Part shown: positions 43,886 through 53,516 of the stretch, one piece after another
Layout of the letters: the number at the start of each line of letters is the position of its first letter
How positions within the stretch are numbered: position 1 is the first letter of the stretch
Assembly (NCBI GenBank): GCA_009993635.1
Contig: JAACTC010000005.1
Coordinates: 1-64,000, forward strand
Direction: 5' to 3'
From: Erythrobacter sp.
Lineage (GTDB): Bacteria > Pseudomonadota > Alphaproteobacteria > Sphingomonadales > Sphingomonadaceae
DNA length: 64,000 nt
The notes under the pieces: model-generated
What the model was told of the DNA's origin: nothing
Seen by the model: the letters and a program-made list of their open reading frames with translations, nothing else
Databases searched by the model: none
Position numbers and translations under genes: made by a program

Positions 43886-44767
43886 TCACCTTTGCCGCAT
43901 CGCCCAGCGCAGCGTGCGCCCCAGGCCCCAGGTGGTTGCGCGGGCGGGAAAGGCGGCGAGGCCGGGGCGGCTCAATCCCAGCATCGAGCGCGCAAAGGGC
44001 GGCAGCAGCAGCACCGCTTCCGCCGCAATCGACTGTTGCAGGGCGGCAGGGAAGCCTTTCGGGCGGATTGCCAGAACCCACTCCGCGACCTCGCGCGCTT
44101 CGGTGGAGGTGGCAAGGTCGCTGCGCAAAGCCCGCATGATCGCGTCTGCCTCCGCTACGTTCGTCGGCACCGGATCGGCACCGAGCGCGCGCCCGATCAC
44201 CGCCATCTGGGCGTAATATTCGTCCTGCTGCGCCAAGGGCATGTCGGGCCGGGCATGGCGCAGGTAGGCGGCGAGGAAGCTCGACGCCTCGGAAATATGC
44301 ACCCATGCCGCCGTGCGTGGATCACGCGCGGAATAGGTCGTGCCATCGGGCAGGGTGCCGGCAATCTTCGTGTGGATCCGGTTGACCCGCGCAATCGCCT
44401 CCTGCGCGCGGTCGCGGTGGCCGAAGGTGGTGACCGAGATGAACTGCGCGGTGCGGTGGAAGCGCCCCTGCGCATCCTCGCGAAAATTGGAATAGTCGAG
44501 CACGCCCTGCAGCGCGGCGGGGTGGAGCATCTGCAGGAACAGCCCTCGGATGCCGCCGATCATCATCCCCATCACATCTGCGTGGACCATCCGGATCGGC
44601 GAGTCCCTGGCAAACAGCGCCTCGTCCGATGGCGGCGTGTGGTCGGACGGTACTTCGCCCTTGTTGAAGGCCGCGCGCACCTGCCGCAAGATCGCATTGC
44701 GCACAGGATCGAACACCGGGTCGAGTTTCGTGGCGAGAGGATCGCGGCGGGGTGAAGGCGCTGGCAT
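43886..44767 (-). CDS. DUF2236/MpaB-like oxygenase family protein
   Basis: A 293-residue protein of the MpaB/latex-clearing-protein family. Conserved stretches include [39 protein letters not shown], and [14 protein letters not shown]. Members bind haem b, but the family is broad, so oxygenase activity is only a possibility. ATGs at 44767 and 44776 are both possible, neither with a strong ribosome site. It is divergent from cobS. Confidence 0.8.
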   Translation of the reverse strand: MPAPSPRRDPLATKLDPVFDPVRNAILRQVRAAFNKGEVPSDHTPPSDEALFARDSPIRMVHADVMGMMIGGIRGLFLQMLHPAALQGVLDYSNFREDAQGRFHRTAQFISVTTFGHRDRAQEAIARVNRIHTKIAGTLPDGTTYSARDPRTAAWVHISEASSFLAAYLRHARPDMPLAQQDEYYAQMAVIGRALGADPVPTNVAEADAIMRALRSDLATSTEAREVAEWVLAIRPKGFPAALQQSIAAEAVLLLPPFARSMLGLSRPGLAAFPARATTWGLGRTLRWAMRQR

Positions 44768-44906
44768 GACGACCATGAGATACAATGTGCGGGCGCCAAT
44801 GGGAATTGCTTCGTCTTCCCCCACTCGCCGGCAGCCCGCCCGCCGGGAGCCCGCTTGCCCAAAGCCTGCTTGCTTGGCCCGCGCAACCTCTCTAGGTCCG
44901 CCAGCG

Positions 44907-45893
44907 ATGACCGACGACAAGACATTCCAGCCCTCCGACACCACCATTCTGGGCGCGCCCGACACCAAGGTGAACGTGCGCGAGACCTTCGGGGTAGATA
45001 TCGACTGGGACGTTCCCGCCTTCAGCAAGGCGGACGACCGCGTGCCCGACCGTGACGACAGCTACGTGTTCGACCCGGACACCACGCTCGCGATCCTTGC
45101 AGGCTTCGCGTTCAATCGGCGGGTTATGGTGCAGGGCTATCACGGCACCGGCAAGTCGACCCATATCGAACAGGTTGCCGCGCGGCTCAACTGGCCGTGC
45201 GTGCGCATCAACCTCGATGCCCATATTAGCCGTATCGACCTCGTCGGGCGCGATGCGATCGTGCTGCGCGACGGGTTGCAGGTGACGGAATTTCGTGAAG
45301 GCCTGCTGCCCTGGGCGCTGCAGCACCCAGTCGCGCTGGTGTTCGACGAATACGACGCGGGCCGCCCCGACGTGATGTTCGTGATCCAGCGCGTGCTCGA
45401 AGCGCAGGGCAAGCTGACCCTGCTCGACCAGAACCGCGTGATCCGCCCCAATCCGGGCTTCCGCCTGTTCGCGACCTCGAACACGGTCGGGCTGGGCGAT
45501 ACCAGTGGGCTGTATCACGGCACCCAGCAGATCAACCAGGGCCAGATGGATCGCTGGAACGTGGTCGTGGGGCTCAATTACCTGCCCGCCGAGACCGAGG
45601 TCGAGATCGTTTCCACCAAGGCGCCGGAAATGGAAAAGAAAACCATTGCCGACATGGTGAAGGTGGCGGACCTTTCGCGCCAGGGCTTCATGAACGGCGA
45701 CATCAGCACCGTGATGAGCCCGCGCACGGTGATTAGCTGGGCGCAGAATACCGCGATCTTCAAGGATATCGGCTTCGCCTTCCGCGTCACGTTCCTCAAC
45801 AAATGCGATGAAGCGGAACGGATGCTGGTGGCCGAATACTACCAGCGCGTGTTCGGCACGGACCTGCCCGAAAGCGTCGTCGGCTCTGCCTGA
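44907..45893 (+). CDS. cobS: Cobaltochelatase CobS subunit
   Basis: A 328-residue AAA+ ATPase. [18 protein letters not shown] is the Walker A motif, and [20 protein letters not shown] the Walker B region; the [17 protein letters not shown] start is typical of CobS. CobS and CobT form the chaperone that drives Co2+ insertion by CobN in aerobic cobalamin synthesis. The usual adjacent cobT gene is absent; a GGDEF-EAL gene converges four bases after the stop. No cobalamin riboswitch is seen in the 139-base upstream gap. Confidence 0.93.
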   Translation: MTDDKTFQPSDTTILGAPDTKVNVRETFGVDIDWDVPAFSKADDRVPDRDDSYVFDPDTTLAILAGFAFNRRVMVQGYHGTGKSTHIEQVAARLNWPCVRINLDAHISRIDLVGRDAIVLRDGLQVTEFREGLLPWALQHPVALVFDEYDAGRPDVMFVIQRVLEAQGKLTLLDQNRVIRPNPGFRLFATSNTVGLGDTSGLYHGTQQINQGQMDRWNVVVGLNYLPAETEVEIVSTKAPEMEKKTIADMVKVADLSRQGFMNGDISTVMSPRTVISWAQNTAIFKDIGFAFRVTFLNKCDEAERMLVAEYYQRVFGTDLPESVVGSA

Positions 45894-45897
45894 CGCC

Positions 45898-48378
45898 TTA
45901 GGCGCTGTGGCGCTGCTCGGCGCCTGAATTTCCGCGGACGCGGTTGGCTGAGAGGTGCGCGATGGGCGAGGTCTGCATGCGCTCAAACGTGGCCTGTCGG
46001 TGTGTCAGTTGTTCGGCCGGTACGGCACGGCTGAACAGGTAGCCCTGCAACTGGGTGCATTGCGTTTCGCGGATGCGTTCGAGCTGCTCGGTATTCTCGA
46101 CCCCCTCCGCAGTGGTTCGCATATTCAACTGGGTTGCGAGCGCGATCACCGCGCGCACGATGGCGTCGCTATCTTCCCGCACCGCCATGTCGCCCACGAA
46201 GCGGCGGTCGATCTTGATCTTGTCGAACGGGAAGGCGCGCAGATAATTGAGCGAGGAATAGCCGATCCCAAAATCGTCGAGCGCGATCTGCACGCCGAGC
46301 GCGCGGATCTTGTGCAAAAGCGCGATCGTTTCCTGGTTCTCCTGCATCAGTACGGTTTCGGTAATCTCCAGCTCCAACCTGTGGGCCGACACATTGCTGG
46401 CCGCGAGCGCCTGGACGATGGTGGTGTAAAGGTCTGCACCCCCCCTCGTCTGCACCGGTGAGAGATTGACCGAGACCGTAAGATGGTCGGGCCAGCGCGA
46501 TGCTTCGGCCAGCGCCTCGCGCAGCACCCATGCGCCGATCGATACGATCTGGCCGGTTTCTTCCGCAATGGGCACGAATTCGTCCGGGCTCACAGAGCCG
46601 CGGACGGGGTGATTCCAGCGCAGCAGCGCCTCGTAACCCACGACTTGCGTGGTCTGAGTATCGACCAGCGGCTGATAGTGCAGCTGCAGTTCGCCCCTTA
46701 CCAGCGCGGAGCGCAGATCGACCTCCAGCTTGCGGCGTTCCTGAAACCGTTCCTGCATGGACTTGTCGAACAGCACGGCAGCGCGGCGTCCATTGGCTTT
46801 CGCCTGGTACAAGGCAAGGTCGGCAGCCTGCATCACCTCGTCGCCGCTCGTGCCATCGGCTGGCGCGAAGGCGACGCCCACGCACGCGCCGAGCTGGGCC
46901 TTCTGGCCTTCGATCTCCACCGGATCGTTCATCGCCTCCACCACCGTGTCGGCGAATGCGATGACCTGCTCGCGGCTGGCCGGACCCTCGATCAGCACTG
47001 CGAATTCATCGCCGCCGATGCGGGCGACCAGCATTCCCGGCCGGGCAAGTGCCTCGATCCGTTCGCCCGCCTGTCGCAGCGCCCGGTCGCCGCCTGCATG
47101 GCCGAAACTGTCGTTGATCTGCTTGAAATGATCGAGATCGATCGCGAGGATCGCGACCAGGCCGTTATCTTTGCGCCGCGCGAACGCGCGCGACACACTG
47201 CTGTTGAACAGCGCACGGTTGGGCAGGTCTGTCAGCACATCGTAATGCGCCATATACGTGACTTTCTCCTCCGCTGCGCGGGCGCGGGTCACGTCTGCCA
47301 CGAAGCCACGCCAGTAGCGCCGCTCGCCATCGCTGGAGGTCACCTTGCGTGCAGAAATAGACCACCAGCGTTTCTTGCGATCGATGATTACGGGCACGAC
47401 CAGCCGCTGGAAGCTTTGATCCTGACCGCCCATCAGTCGCAGCTCGTCACGTTCAGGCGAATCGTAGAACAGATCGAGCAGTTGCATCCCCTCCAGCGTT
47501 TCTGCCGTTTGGCCCGCAGCTTCGCAAAAGCGCGGGCTGGGCCGGAGGATGCGCCCCTTCTCGCTACATTCGAACAGCCAGTCGCTGCCATCCTGATCGT
47601 ATTGGTTGAGCAGCAGCTGGATCGTGTCATTTGCCTCTGTCAGCTTGCGTGTGCGCAGCCGACGCGTAGCGAACATGTAATGGAGGTGGAAAACCGCCCA
47701 ATGGATGGTGAAGAAGCTTGCCACTGCAACCATGGCCGCGCCTGCGGCCGTGGCGGTCCCTGCAAGCGACATGGGAATGAGGATCGCAAGGCCGTTGATC
47801 GCAGCACTGAGCACGGCGGCTCGCGGAATAGCGAGCAGAGCAACCGCCTCGATCCACATCAGCATCACCGCGATCGGGACGAGCACGATCAGCAGGTCCG
47901 CCGGGGCGTTGAACAGCGCGATGGCATTCAAGACCGCCAAGTGCAGCGTTCTAGCCAGCACGACACGTCTCACCAAGGCGAGATTTTCGCGGTTTGAGTG
48001 TGTCTGGTTCCTGTAGCGACGATCGACATGGACCTGACACATCGCGATGCAGCCGCCGCTCACCATCATGGCGAGCATGAAAGGCAGCGGCATGAAGGTG
48101 GCGAAGATCGCCGCCAGAATGGCAATGCGCAGTAAATCGTAGGTCAGGTAGGGTGTGATGCAGATATGTTCGAGCCTGCAGCGCGCCCACCATTCGCGGT
48201 CTTTCGCTTCCGGTACATGGTCGATCAATTGAAGGTGGAATAGTTTGTACAGAAAGCTGCCGCGCTTGATCCGCGATACGGCCAAGGGTTGATCAATCGG
48301 GGGCAGGAGGAGCGAGCGATTTTCCACGGCTATTTTGCTTATAGGTGATTGGTAAATCAACAGTTTCTTGTGCGCCAC
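45898..48378 (-). CDS. Membrane PAS-GGDEF-EAL cyclic-di-GMP enzyme
   Basis: An 826-residue protein with about five hydrophobic segments (residues 80-230), a PAS domain (DGSDWLFECSEKGRILRPSP), a GGDEF domain (ARIGGDEFAVL), and an EAL domain (EALLRWNHP and DDFGIGYSS). Both signatures are complete. It is a paralogue of the protein at 7154-9511, with the same plan. The start codon is GTG, without a strong ribosome site, and the first ATG is much further inside. Convergent with cobS by four bases. Confidence 0.9.
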   Translation of the reverse strand: MAHKKLLIYQSPISKIAVENRSLLLPPIDQPLAVSRIKRGSFLYKLFHLQLIDHVPEAKDREWWARCRLEHICITPYLTYDLLRIAILAAIFATFMPLPFMLAMMVSGGCIAMCQVHVDRRYRNQTHSNRENLALVRRVVLARTLHLAVLNAIALFNAPADLLIVLVPIAVMLMWIEAVALLAIPRAAVLSAAINGLAILIPMSLAGTATAAGAAMVAVASFFTIHWAVFHLHYMFATRRLRTRKLTEANDTIQLLLNQYDQDGSDWLFECSEKGRILRPSPRFCEAAGQTAETLEGMQLLDLFYDSPERDELRLMGGQDQSFQRLVVPVIIDRKKRWWSISARKVTSSDGERRYWRGFVADVTRARAAEEKVTYMAHYDVLTDLPNRALFNSSVSRAFARRKDNGLVAILAIDLDHFKQINDSFGHAGGDRALRQAGERIEALARPGMLVARIGGDEFAVLIEGPASREQVIAFADTVVEAMNDPVEIEGQKAQLGACVGVAFAPADGTSGDEVMQAADLALYQAKANGRRAAVLFDKSMQERFQERRKLEVDLRSALVRGELQLHYQPLVDTQTTQVVGYEALLRWNHPVRGSVSPDEFVPIAEETGQIVSIGAWVLREALAEASRWPDHLTVSVNLSPVQTRGGADLYTTIVQALAASNVSAHRLELEITETVLMQENQETIALLHKIRALGVQIALDDFGIGYSSLNYLRAFPFDKIKIDRRFVGDMAVREDSDAIVRAVIALATQLNMRTTAEGVENTEQLERIRETQCTQLQGYLFSRAVPAEQLTHRQATFERMQTSPIAHLSANRVRGNSGAEQRHSA

Positions 48379-48447
48379 TATAGTTGTGCGGGATGCGGCG
48401 CGCGGTTGTCGCTGGCGATATTTTCAGGCTTCGAGTAGGTAAGGCGG

Positions 48448-50574
48448 ATGGCGGGGCGCGGCTCCAGAGACGATGACCTGATCGGGGGCAGCTCGGCCCC
48501 GGGGTACCATCGCGGCTATTATGCGACCCACGAAAGCATGGTCGAAGACCCGTGGGACGATGACGACGACGATCTGGATTACGAGCCCGCCGGCCCCGGA
48601 TTTGCCGACCGCGCGCTGGCCGTGCTGCAAGCGCACGAAACCCGGTACTGGGCGGTGCGCGTCGCTGCCGGGTTCCTGTTCCTGCTGGTCCTGATCATCG
48701 CCTGGCTGGCGATAACCGCGCCGCTTTCCAAGTCCCTCGAACCGATCGCCCCGCCGCAGCTCACGCTGCTTGCTGCGGATGGCACGCCCATCGCGCGCAA
48801 TGGCGCGGTGTACGACGAGCCGGTCGATATCGACCGGCTGCCCGATCATGTAGTGAATGCGTTTCTCGCCACCGAAGACCGCCGCTTTTACAGCCACTGG
48901 GGGGTCGATCCGCGCGGGCTGGCGCGCGCCACGATCAACAATTGGTCTGGCGGCCCGACCCAGGGCGGCAGCACGATCACCCAGCAGCTCGCCAAATTTA
49001 CCTTCCTGACGCCCGAGCAGTCCCTGTCGCGCAAGGCGCGCGAGATGCTGATCGCGTTCTGGCTGGAATCGTGGCTGACCAAGGACGAGATCCTCGAACG
49101 CTATCTCTCCAACGCCTATTTCGGGGACAACACCTACGGCCTGCGGGCCGCGAGCCTGCATTACTTCTATCGCCAGCCCGAAAAGCTGACGCCGAACCAG
49201 GCGGCGATGCTGGCGGGCCTGCTGAAGGCGCCATCGGCCTATGCCCCCTCGCACCATTACGAGCGCGCGGTACGCCGGATGCAGGCGGTCAAGGCCAGCC
49301 TGGTTTCCGCAGGTTACCTGTCGGCGGACGAGGCAGAGCGGATGCGCCCGCCAGAGCTCGACATGCGGCTGGTCAACGATCTGCCTACCGGCACCTATTT
49401 CGCCGACTGGGCACTGCCCGAGGCGCGCGACCGCACGCCGCCCGGCTTCGCCGTTCAGGCCCTGACCACCACGCTCGATGCGCGACTGCAGAACATCGCG
49501 CGCGATGTGATCGCCAGTGCCCCGCTGGGCGATGCGCAGGCCGCGCTGGTGGCGATGCGCCCCAATGGGGAAGTGGTGGCGATGATCGGCGGGAAAGACT
49601 ATTCCGCCAGCGCCTTCAACCGGGCCACACAGGCGCGCCGCCAGCCCGGCTCCACCTTCAAGACGATCGTCTATCTCGCCGCGCTGGCAGAAGGTTTCGA
49701 GCCGGACGATCCGGTGAGCAACCGGCCTTTCACGGAAGGCAGTTACCGCCCGGAAAACTACGACGGCCGCTATTCCGATTTCCTCACCCTGAAGCAGGCG
49801 TTCGCTCGATCGAGCAACGTGGCGGCCGTGCGGCTGTTCAACGAGGTCGGCAGTGACAGGGTGCTGGATCTTGCGCGCGATCTGGGCATCTCCAGTCCGA
49901 TTACCCGCGGCGACCCCAGCGTGGCGCTGGGCACGGCCGGAATGTCGCTGATGGAACTGACCGCGGCCTATGCCGGTATCGCGGGCAATTCGTACCCCGT
50001 TCGCCCGACCGGATTCGTGCGCGAGCAGCGTGGATTGTGGGACCGGATCTTCAACGCTCCGCGCAGCTTTTCCAACTCCACGCACCGCGAGATGGAGGAA
50101 CTGCTGCGCGCCGCGATCAACGAAGGCACGGGCCGCAACGCTGAGCTGCCCGGCCTCAATTTCGGCAAGACGGGGACCACGCAGAACAATCGCGATGCGC
50201 TGTTCGTTGGCTATGCGGGCGATCTGGTGGTCGGCGTGTGGGTCGGGAACGACGACAATACCCCGCTCGACGGGATAAGCGGTGGCGGCCTGCCTGCGCG
50301 CATCTGGAAAAGCTTCATGCTGCGCGCACAGGGAGCCTCCGAAACCGCGCCAGCCAGGCGGCGGAATCCTGCCGGTCCGGTCGAGCCGCTCGATGTACCC
50401 GACGCAAGCGAGATACCCGATCCGGTAGAGGAGGAAGGGCGCGAGCTGATTATCGACGAGAGCGGTATCACGGTGCGTGCGGAAGCTCCGCCGATCGACG
50501 CGCCACCCGATGCGCCGCGCACCGCGCCGGAGCTCACCCCGCTGCGAGAGGAAGAGGCTGCACCCGCCAACTAG
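48448..50574 (+). CDS. Class A penicillin-binding protein, PBP1 type
   Basis: A 708-residue bifunctional cell-wall enzyme. An N-terminal acidic stretch (DPWDDDDDDLDYEP) and one membrane segment are followed by a GT51 glycosyltransferase (EDRRFYSHWGVDPRGLARA and GGSTITQQLAK). A transpeptidase with STFK, SSN and KTG boxes completes it. The C-terminus is a Pro/Glu-rich tail. It polymerises and cross-links peptidoglycan in the periplasm. It is divergent from the GGDEF-EAL gene and converges with the PaaI-like gene. Confidence 0.93.
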   Translation: MAGRGSRDDDLIGGSSAPGYHRGYYATHESMVEDPWDDDDDDLDYEPAGPGFADRALAVLQAHETRYWAVRVAAGFLFLLVLIIAWLAITAPLSKSLEPIAPPQLTLLAADGTPIARNGAVYDEPVDIDRLPDHVVNAFLATEDRRFYSHWGVDPRGLARATINNWSGGPTQGGSTITQQLAKFTFLTPEQSLSRKAREMLIAFWLESWLTKDEILERYLSNAYFGDNTYGLRAASLHYFYRQPEKLTPNQAAMLAGLLKAPSAYAPSHHYERAVRRMQAVKASLVSAGYLSADEAERMRPPELDMRLVNDLPTGTYFADWALPEARDRTPPGFAVQALTTTLDARLQNIARDVIASAPLGDAQAALVAMRPNGEVVAMIGGKDYSASAFNRATQARRQPGSTFKTIVYLAALAEGFEPDDPVSNRPFTEGSYRPENYDGRYSDFLTLKQAFARSSNVAAVRLFNEVGSDRVLDLARDLGISSPITRGDPSVALGTAGMSLMELTAAYAGIAGNSYPVRPTGFVREQRGLWDRIFNAPRSFSNSTHREMEELLRAAINEGTGRNAELPGLNFGKTGTTQNNRDALFVGYAGDLVVGVWVGNDDNTPLDGISGGGLPARIWKSFMLRAQGASETAPARRRNPAGPVEPLDVPDASEIPDPVEEEGRELIIDESGITVRAEAPPIDAPPDAPRTAPELTPLREEEAAPAN

Positions 50575-50586
50575 CGGGCTGCGCGA

Positions 50587-51009
50587 TCAGGAGTCGCCGG
50601 GTTCGATCCGCTGGATCATCACGTTCATCACCGCGCTGGCGCGGGGCCGGTCGCGTTCTTCCTGCCATGCTTCCACGGTCACATTGGCGCTGCGTCGGCC
50701 CAGCTTGGTAATCCGTGCCTTGGCGAAGAGCGGAGCCTTTTTGGCTGCGGCCAGAAACTGCACGGTGATGTTGATCGGCTTGAGCTGCGCGTCCTCGCCA
50801 TTTTCGCTCAGCGCCACGCGCAGCGCGGCATAGCCTGCGGTTTCCAGCAGCCCGCTGGTCGCTCCGCCGTGGAAGTGGCCTGGCCGCCCTTCGATGGCAT
50901 CGATGCCCGAAACGCACAGCACCGGCACGCCATCTTCGAAGCCGGAAACCTCGATCCCGAGCGAGCGCGCATAGTTCGAAAGCAGGTCGGGGCGGTCGAT
51001 CTCAGCCAT
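50587..51009 (-). CDS. PaaI-like hotdog thioesterase
   Basis: A 140-residue hotdog-fold protein. HFHGGATSGLLETAGYAALRV is the HGG-type motif of the PaaI group with the catalytic Asp-like position replaced by Glu; INITVQFLAAAKKAPLFAKARI completes it. It follows a second hotdog gene with an eight-base overlap (51002-51009), so the pair probably acts as a dimer or on related acyl-CoA substrates. The start ATG is set by that overlap. Confidence 0.82.
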   Translation of the reverse strand: MAEIDRPDLLSNYARSLGIEVSGFEDGVPVLCVSGIDAIEGRPGHFHGGATSGLLETAGYAALRVALSENGEDAQLKPINITVQFLAAAKKAPLFAKARITKLGRRSANVTVEAWQEERDRPRASAVMNVMIQRIEPGDS

Positions 51010-51496
51010 TCTTCGCTGCTCCCCCGCTTGCATTGCCGATGGTCATGTAGACTGCCGCCATCGTCGCCACCGGATCGTCCGGGTCGCCATCATGCGCAAT
51101 CCCGCGCACGAATGCGGCGGAGCGGGTGGTCCGGAAGCATTCGCAGCGCGCGATCACATCCGCCTTCTCGCCCGCCGGGCGCTGGTAATCGACCCGCATG
51201 TCCAGCGTGGCGACGGGCACGAAGCGTTTCTCGCGCGTCCAGATCGCCATTCCGCCGCCCATGTCGAGCATCGAGAAGATCGGGCCGGACGCGATCACGC
51301 GGCGCACATCGTCGCCCACCAGATCCTCGCGCCACGGCAGGGTCAGCTCGGTCCAGTCCTCGCCGTGCGCGCGATAGGCAAGGCCCAGCCAGCCGGGGTG
51401 TCCGCCCGCGAACAGGAAGGGGGAGGCGGCGGCCGGATCGAACACCGCACTCGGATCGCGGTGCGGGGATTCCTGTGGCGAGGTTTGCTTCTCCAT
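51002..51496 (-). CDS. Hotdog-fold thioesterase family protein
   Basis: A 164-residue hotdog protein related to the PaaI group: LTLPWREDLVGDDVRRVIASGP and FSMLDMGGGMAIWTRE, then ATLDMRVDYQRPAGEKADVI. The DMGGG stretch replaces the usual HGG. Its stop overlaps the start of the neighbouring thioesterase by eight bases, and it is upstream in the operon. Function is inferred only from the fold. Confidence 0.8.
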   Translation of the reverse strand: MEKQTSPQESPHRDPSAVFDPAAASPFLFAGGHPGWLGLAYRAHGEDWTELTLPWREDLVGDDVRRVIASGPIFSMLDMGGGMAIWTREKRFVPVATLDMRVDYQRPAGEKADVIARCECFRTTRSAAFVRGIAHDGDPDDPVATMAAVYMTIGNASGGAAKNG

Positions 51497-51622
51497 GCGC
51501 CGCCATCTGTGCGGTGCGCGCGGCGATGACAATGTTTTAATTCGCTCTGCAGGCCCCGGGTTGGGAGGTTCGCCGCGGCGCGACGGAGGTGCCGCGCGCA
51601 TTGAACAGGGAGCCTTAATGCC

Positions 51623-51778
51623 ATGAACCTGCCCAGAATCCTGCTCGACAATCTGCCAAACCTCACCGACGCGGTGGGCCTGGTCGGCAGCTTTGTCGAA
51701 CAGCCTGCGAACGACGACCGGATCGTCTATCTGATGGTCTTCCTGTACGAGACCTACCCGCCCGAAGCGATGCTCTGA
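51623..51778 (+). CDS. Unrecognised 51-residue protein heading a three-gene operon
   Basis: A complete small ORF from ATG 51623 to TGA 51776-51778, with GGGAG ten bases upstream. The product begins MNLPRILLDNLPNLTDAVGL and ends YETYPPEAML, with a hydrophobic segment and no signal peptide. It stops 14 bases before a 318-residue protein that belongs to the same operon. It could be a small partner or a precursor peptide; it has no lasso, lanthipeptide or other modified-peptide motif I recognise. Confidence 0.5.
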   Translation: MNLPRILLDNLPNLTDAVGLVGSFVEQPANDDRIVYLMVFLYETYPPEAML

Positions 51779-51792
51779 CCGGGTCACCGCCG

Positions 51793-52749
51793 ATGCATGT
51801 CGATCCTGCACTGCGAGCCTTTGCCAGCGACGAGGCGCGGATGGCCGCAGCGCAGGATCGCGTGCGCCGGGCGGGCGAGTGCTGGCGGGCGCGGGCCGAT
51901 GTCGCCGCCGTGCTCGCCGATTGCGCGACATGGGCGGCGGGCGCGCCGTTGGCCGGTTGTGCCGCGCTCACCGGCTTGCTGCAGCTGGACCGTGCGCGCG
52001 CCTTTGCTGACGGCGTGCTGACTGCGATGGCCGAAGCATGGCGCGCCGATCCACTGGCGCAGCTGCCGTTTCGCCATAGCGCCTCGGGCGGGATCGACGC
52101 GCTGCAACTATACCGGGTGGACGGCGTCAGCCTGTCGTTGGTGGCGATGCAACCATCGGTGCCTGCGCCTGTGCGATCGATCACTTTTACCGATTGCGAG
52201 CGGTACGAGATCGTACTTGCGGGCACCGGGCGGGCGATCGCCTTTTATGACGAGGGGGGAGGCCCGCCGCGAGAGAAGGTTTTCCTGCTGAGCCCCGGAC
52301 GAAGTTTCAGCGGCGATGTCCGGCATTCGCGCGCTGTCGTGCAGCTGGACGCGCCGCTGGTTCTGCTGCGGCTGGCGAAGGAGCCGGAGCACCCGCAACC
52401 GACCCGCGAGGTCGACATCGCGACGGGATCGGTGCTGCACCGTGCGTCGGCCAGCCCGGCGGACAGCCGGATCGAACTTGCCGCAGCGGTGCTGGGTGCG
52501 ATGGGCCGCAGCGATGCGGCGCAGCCTCTGGCCGCCTACGCCTGTGGACAGGCGGGGGAGGGCGCCCGCTGGCAGGCGCTGCGCAATGCGCTGGCGATCG
52601 ATACCGCGACGGGATTCGCGGCCCTGTGCCGGATTGCGGGCCAGACGGACGATCCGGTCCGGCCCGATGCCCAGGCTCTTCTCCACTCTCTGTGCACAGC
52701 CTATCCACAGCTCGCCAAGCTAAGGGAGGGGCTATGCCAAGCGAGCTGA
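51793..52749 (+). CDS. Unrecognised protein with a cupin-like middle, probable degenerate relative of the next gene
   Basis: A 318-residue protein. The N-terminal 90 residues are helical; the middle (about 140-210) reads as a beta-barrel (YEIVLAGTGRAIAFYDEGG, then LLSPGR with H-S-R and LVLLRLAKEP). The last 100 residues are helical. The LSPGR stretch and the following strands align by eye with the next gene's LSPGRVLHYRAHRDV stretch, but the H-x-H metal ligands are missing. The stop overlaps the next gene by 16 bases. Function unknown. Confidence 0.6.
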   Translation: MHVDPALRAFASDEARMAAAQDRVRRAGECWRARADVAAVLADCATWAAGAPLAGCAALTGLLQLDRARAFADGVLTAMAEAWRADPLAQLPFRHSASGGIDALQLYRVDGVSLSLVAMQPSVPAPVRSITFTDCERYEIVLAGTGRAIAFYDEGGGPPREKVFLLSPGRSFSGDVRHSRAVVQLDAPLVLLRLAKEPEHPQPTREVDIATGSVLHRASASPADSRIELAAAVLGAMGRSDAAQPLAAYACGQAGEGARWQALRNALAIDTATGFAALCRIAGQTDDPVRPDAQALLHSLCTAYPQLAKLREGLCQAS

Positions 52750-53516
52750 ATCCGGTCGTTTCCGGGCCGCTGAGCCTGGCCGAGTGTGTTGCGGCGATCG
52801 ATGAAATCGGCTTTGACCCGCGAGATGAGACGTCGCTGACCCACGCCGCTGCTGCACTTGCCGGGCTGGCGGCCAACCCGACCTTCCTTGGCGATTACCT
52901 GATCGACCAGATCACCGGCGCGGCACGCAGTGCCGCGACGGCCTACGGCCCGCAGGCGATCATGCTGCGAGGGCCCGGGAATGGCTATTTCGTGCGCGCC
53001 AATATCTGGCCCGCGCCCGGCGATCCGGCGTTTCAGGCAAGCGGTGCGGCCAGCTTCGTCTATGGCCTGCCGCACGATCACAATTTCGATTTCCTGACCG
53101 TCGGCTATTTCGGGCCGGGTTATGTCAGCGATTATTACGAATATGATTACGAAAGCGTCGAGGGGAGGCCGGGCGAAGCCGTTGATCTGCGGTTCGTGGA
53201 GCGGTCTGCACTGTCGCCGGGCCGCGTGCTGCACTATCGCGCCCACCGCGATGTGCACTGCCAGCATCCGCCGCAGAGCCTTTCCGTCTCGCTCAACATC
53301 TGTGCCGCAAACCCCGCGCAGGGGTGGTTCGACCAGTACCGCTTCGATGTCGAGGAAGGGCGGATTGACGGCGTGCTCAATCCCAGCGCGAACGAGGTCA
53401 TGCTGCGAATGGGCGCCACTTTGGGCCATAGTCGGACATGCCAGCTTGCCCGAGACTTCGCGGGCACGCACCCCGGCTTCGCGATTCGGCGTCTTGCTGG
53501 CGAACTGCGCGGCTAG
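52734..53516 (+). CDS. Unrecognised cupin-like protein with a complete His site
   Basis: A 260-residue protein. It has the His pattern LPHDHNFDFLTVGYF, then a Tyr/Glu-rich strand (YYEYDYE), then LSPGRVLHYRAHRDVHCQHPP, giving an H-x-H, a Glu and a distal His as in metal-dependent cupins. It resembles oxygenases or isomerases of that fold but matches no named family I know. It starts within the end of the preceding gene and has GGGAGGGG six bases upstream. The operon ends there, overlapping ruvX by four bases convergently. Confidence 0.65.
   Translation: MPSELNPVVSGPLSLAECVAAIDEIGFDPRDETSLTHAAAALAGLAANPTFLGDYLIDQITGAARSAATAYGPQAIMLRGPGNGYFVRANIWPAPGDPAFQASGAASFVYGLPHDHNFDFLTVGYFGPGYVSDYYEYDYESVEGRPGEAVDLRFVERSALSPGRVLHYRAHRDVHCQHPPQSLSVSLNICAANPAQGWFDQYRFDVEEGRIDGVLNPSANEVMLRMGATLGHSRTCQLARDFAGTHPGFAIRRLAGELRG

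Noticed and set aside
44768-44906. A cobalamin riboswitch before cobS
   Set aside because: No B12-box-like conserved stretch was seen in the 139-base gap.
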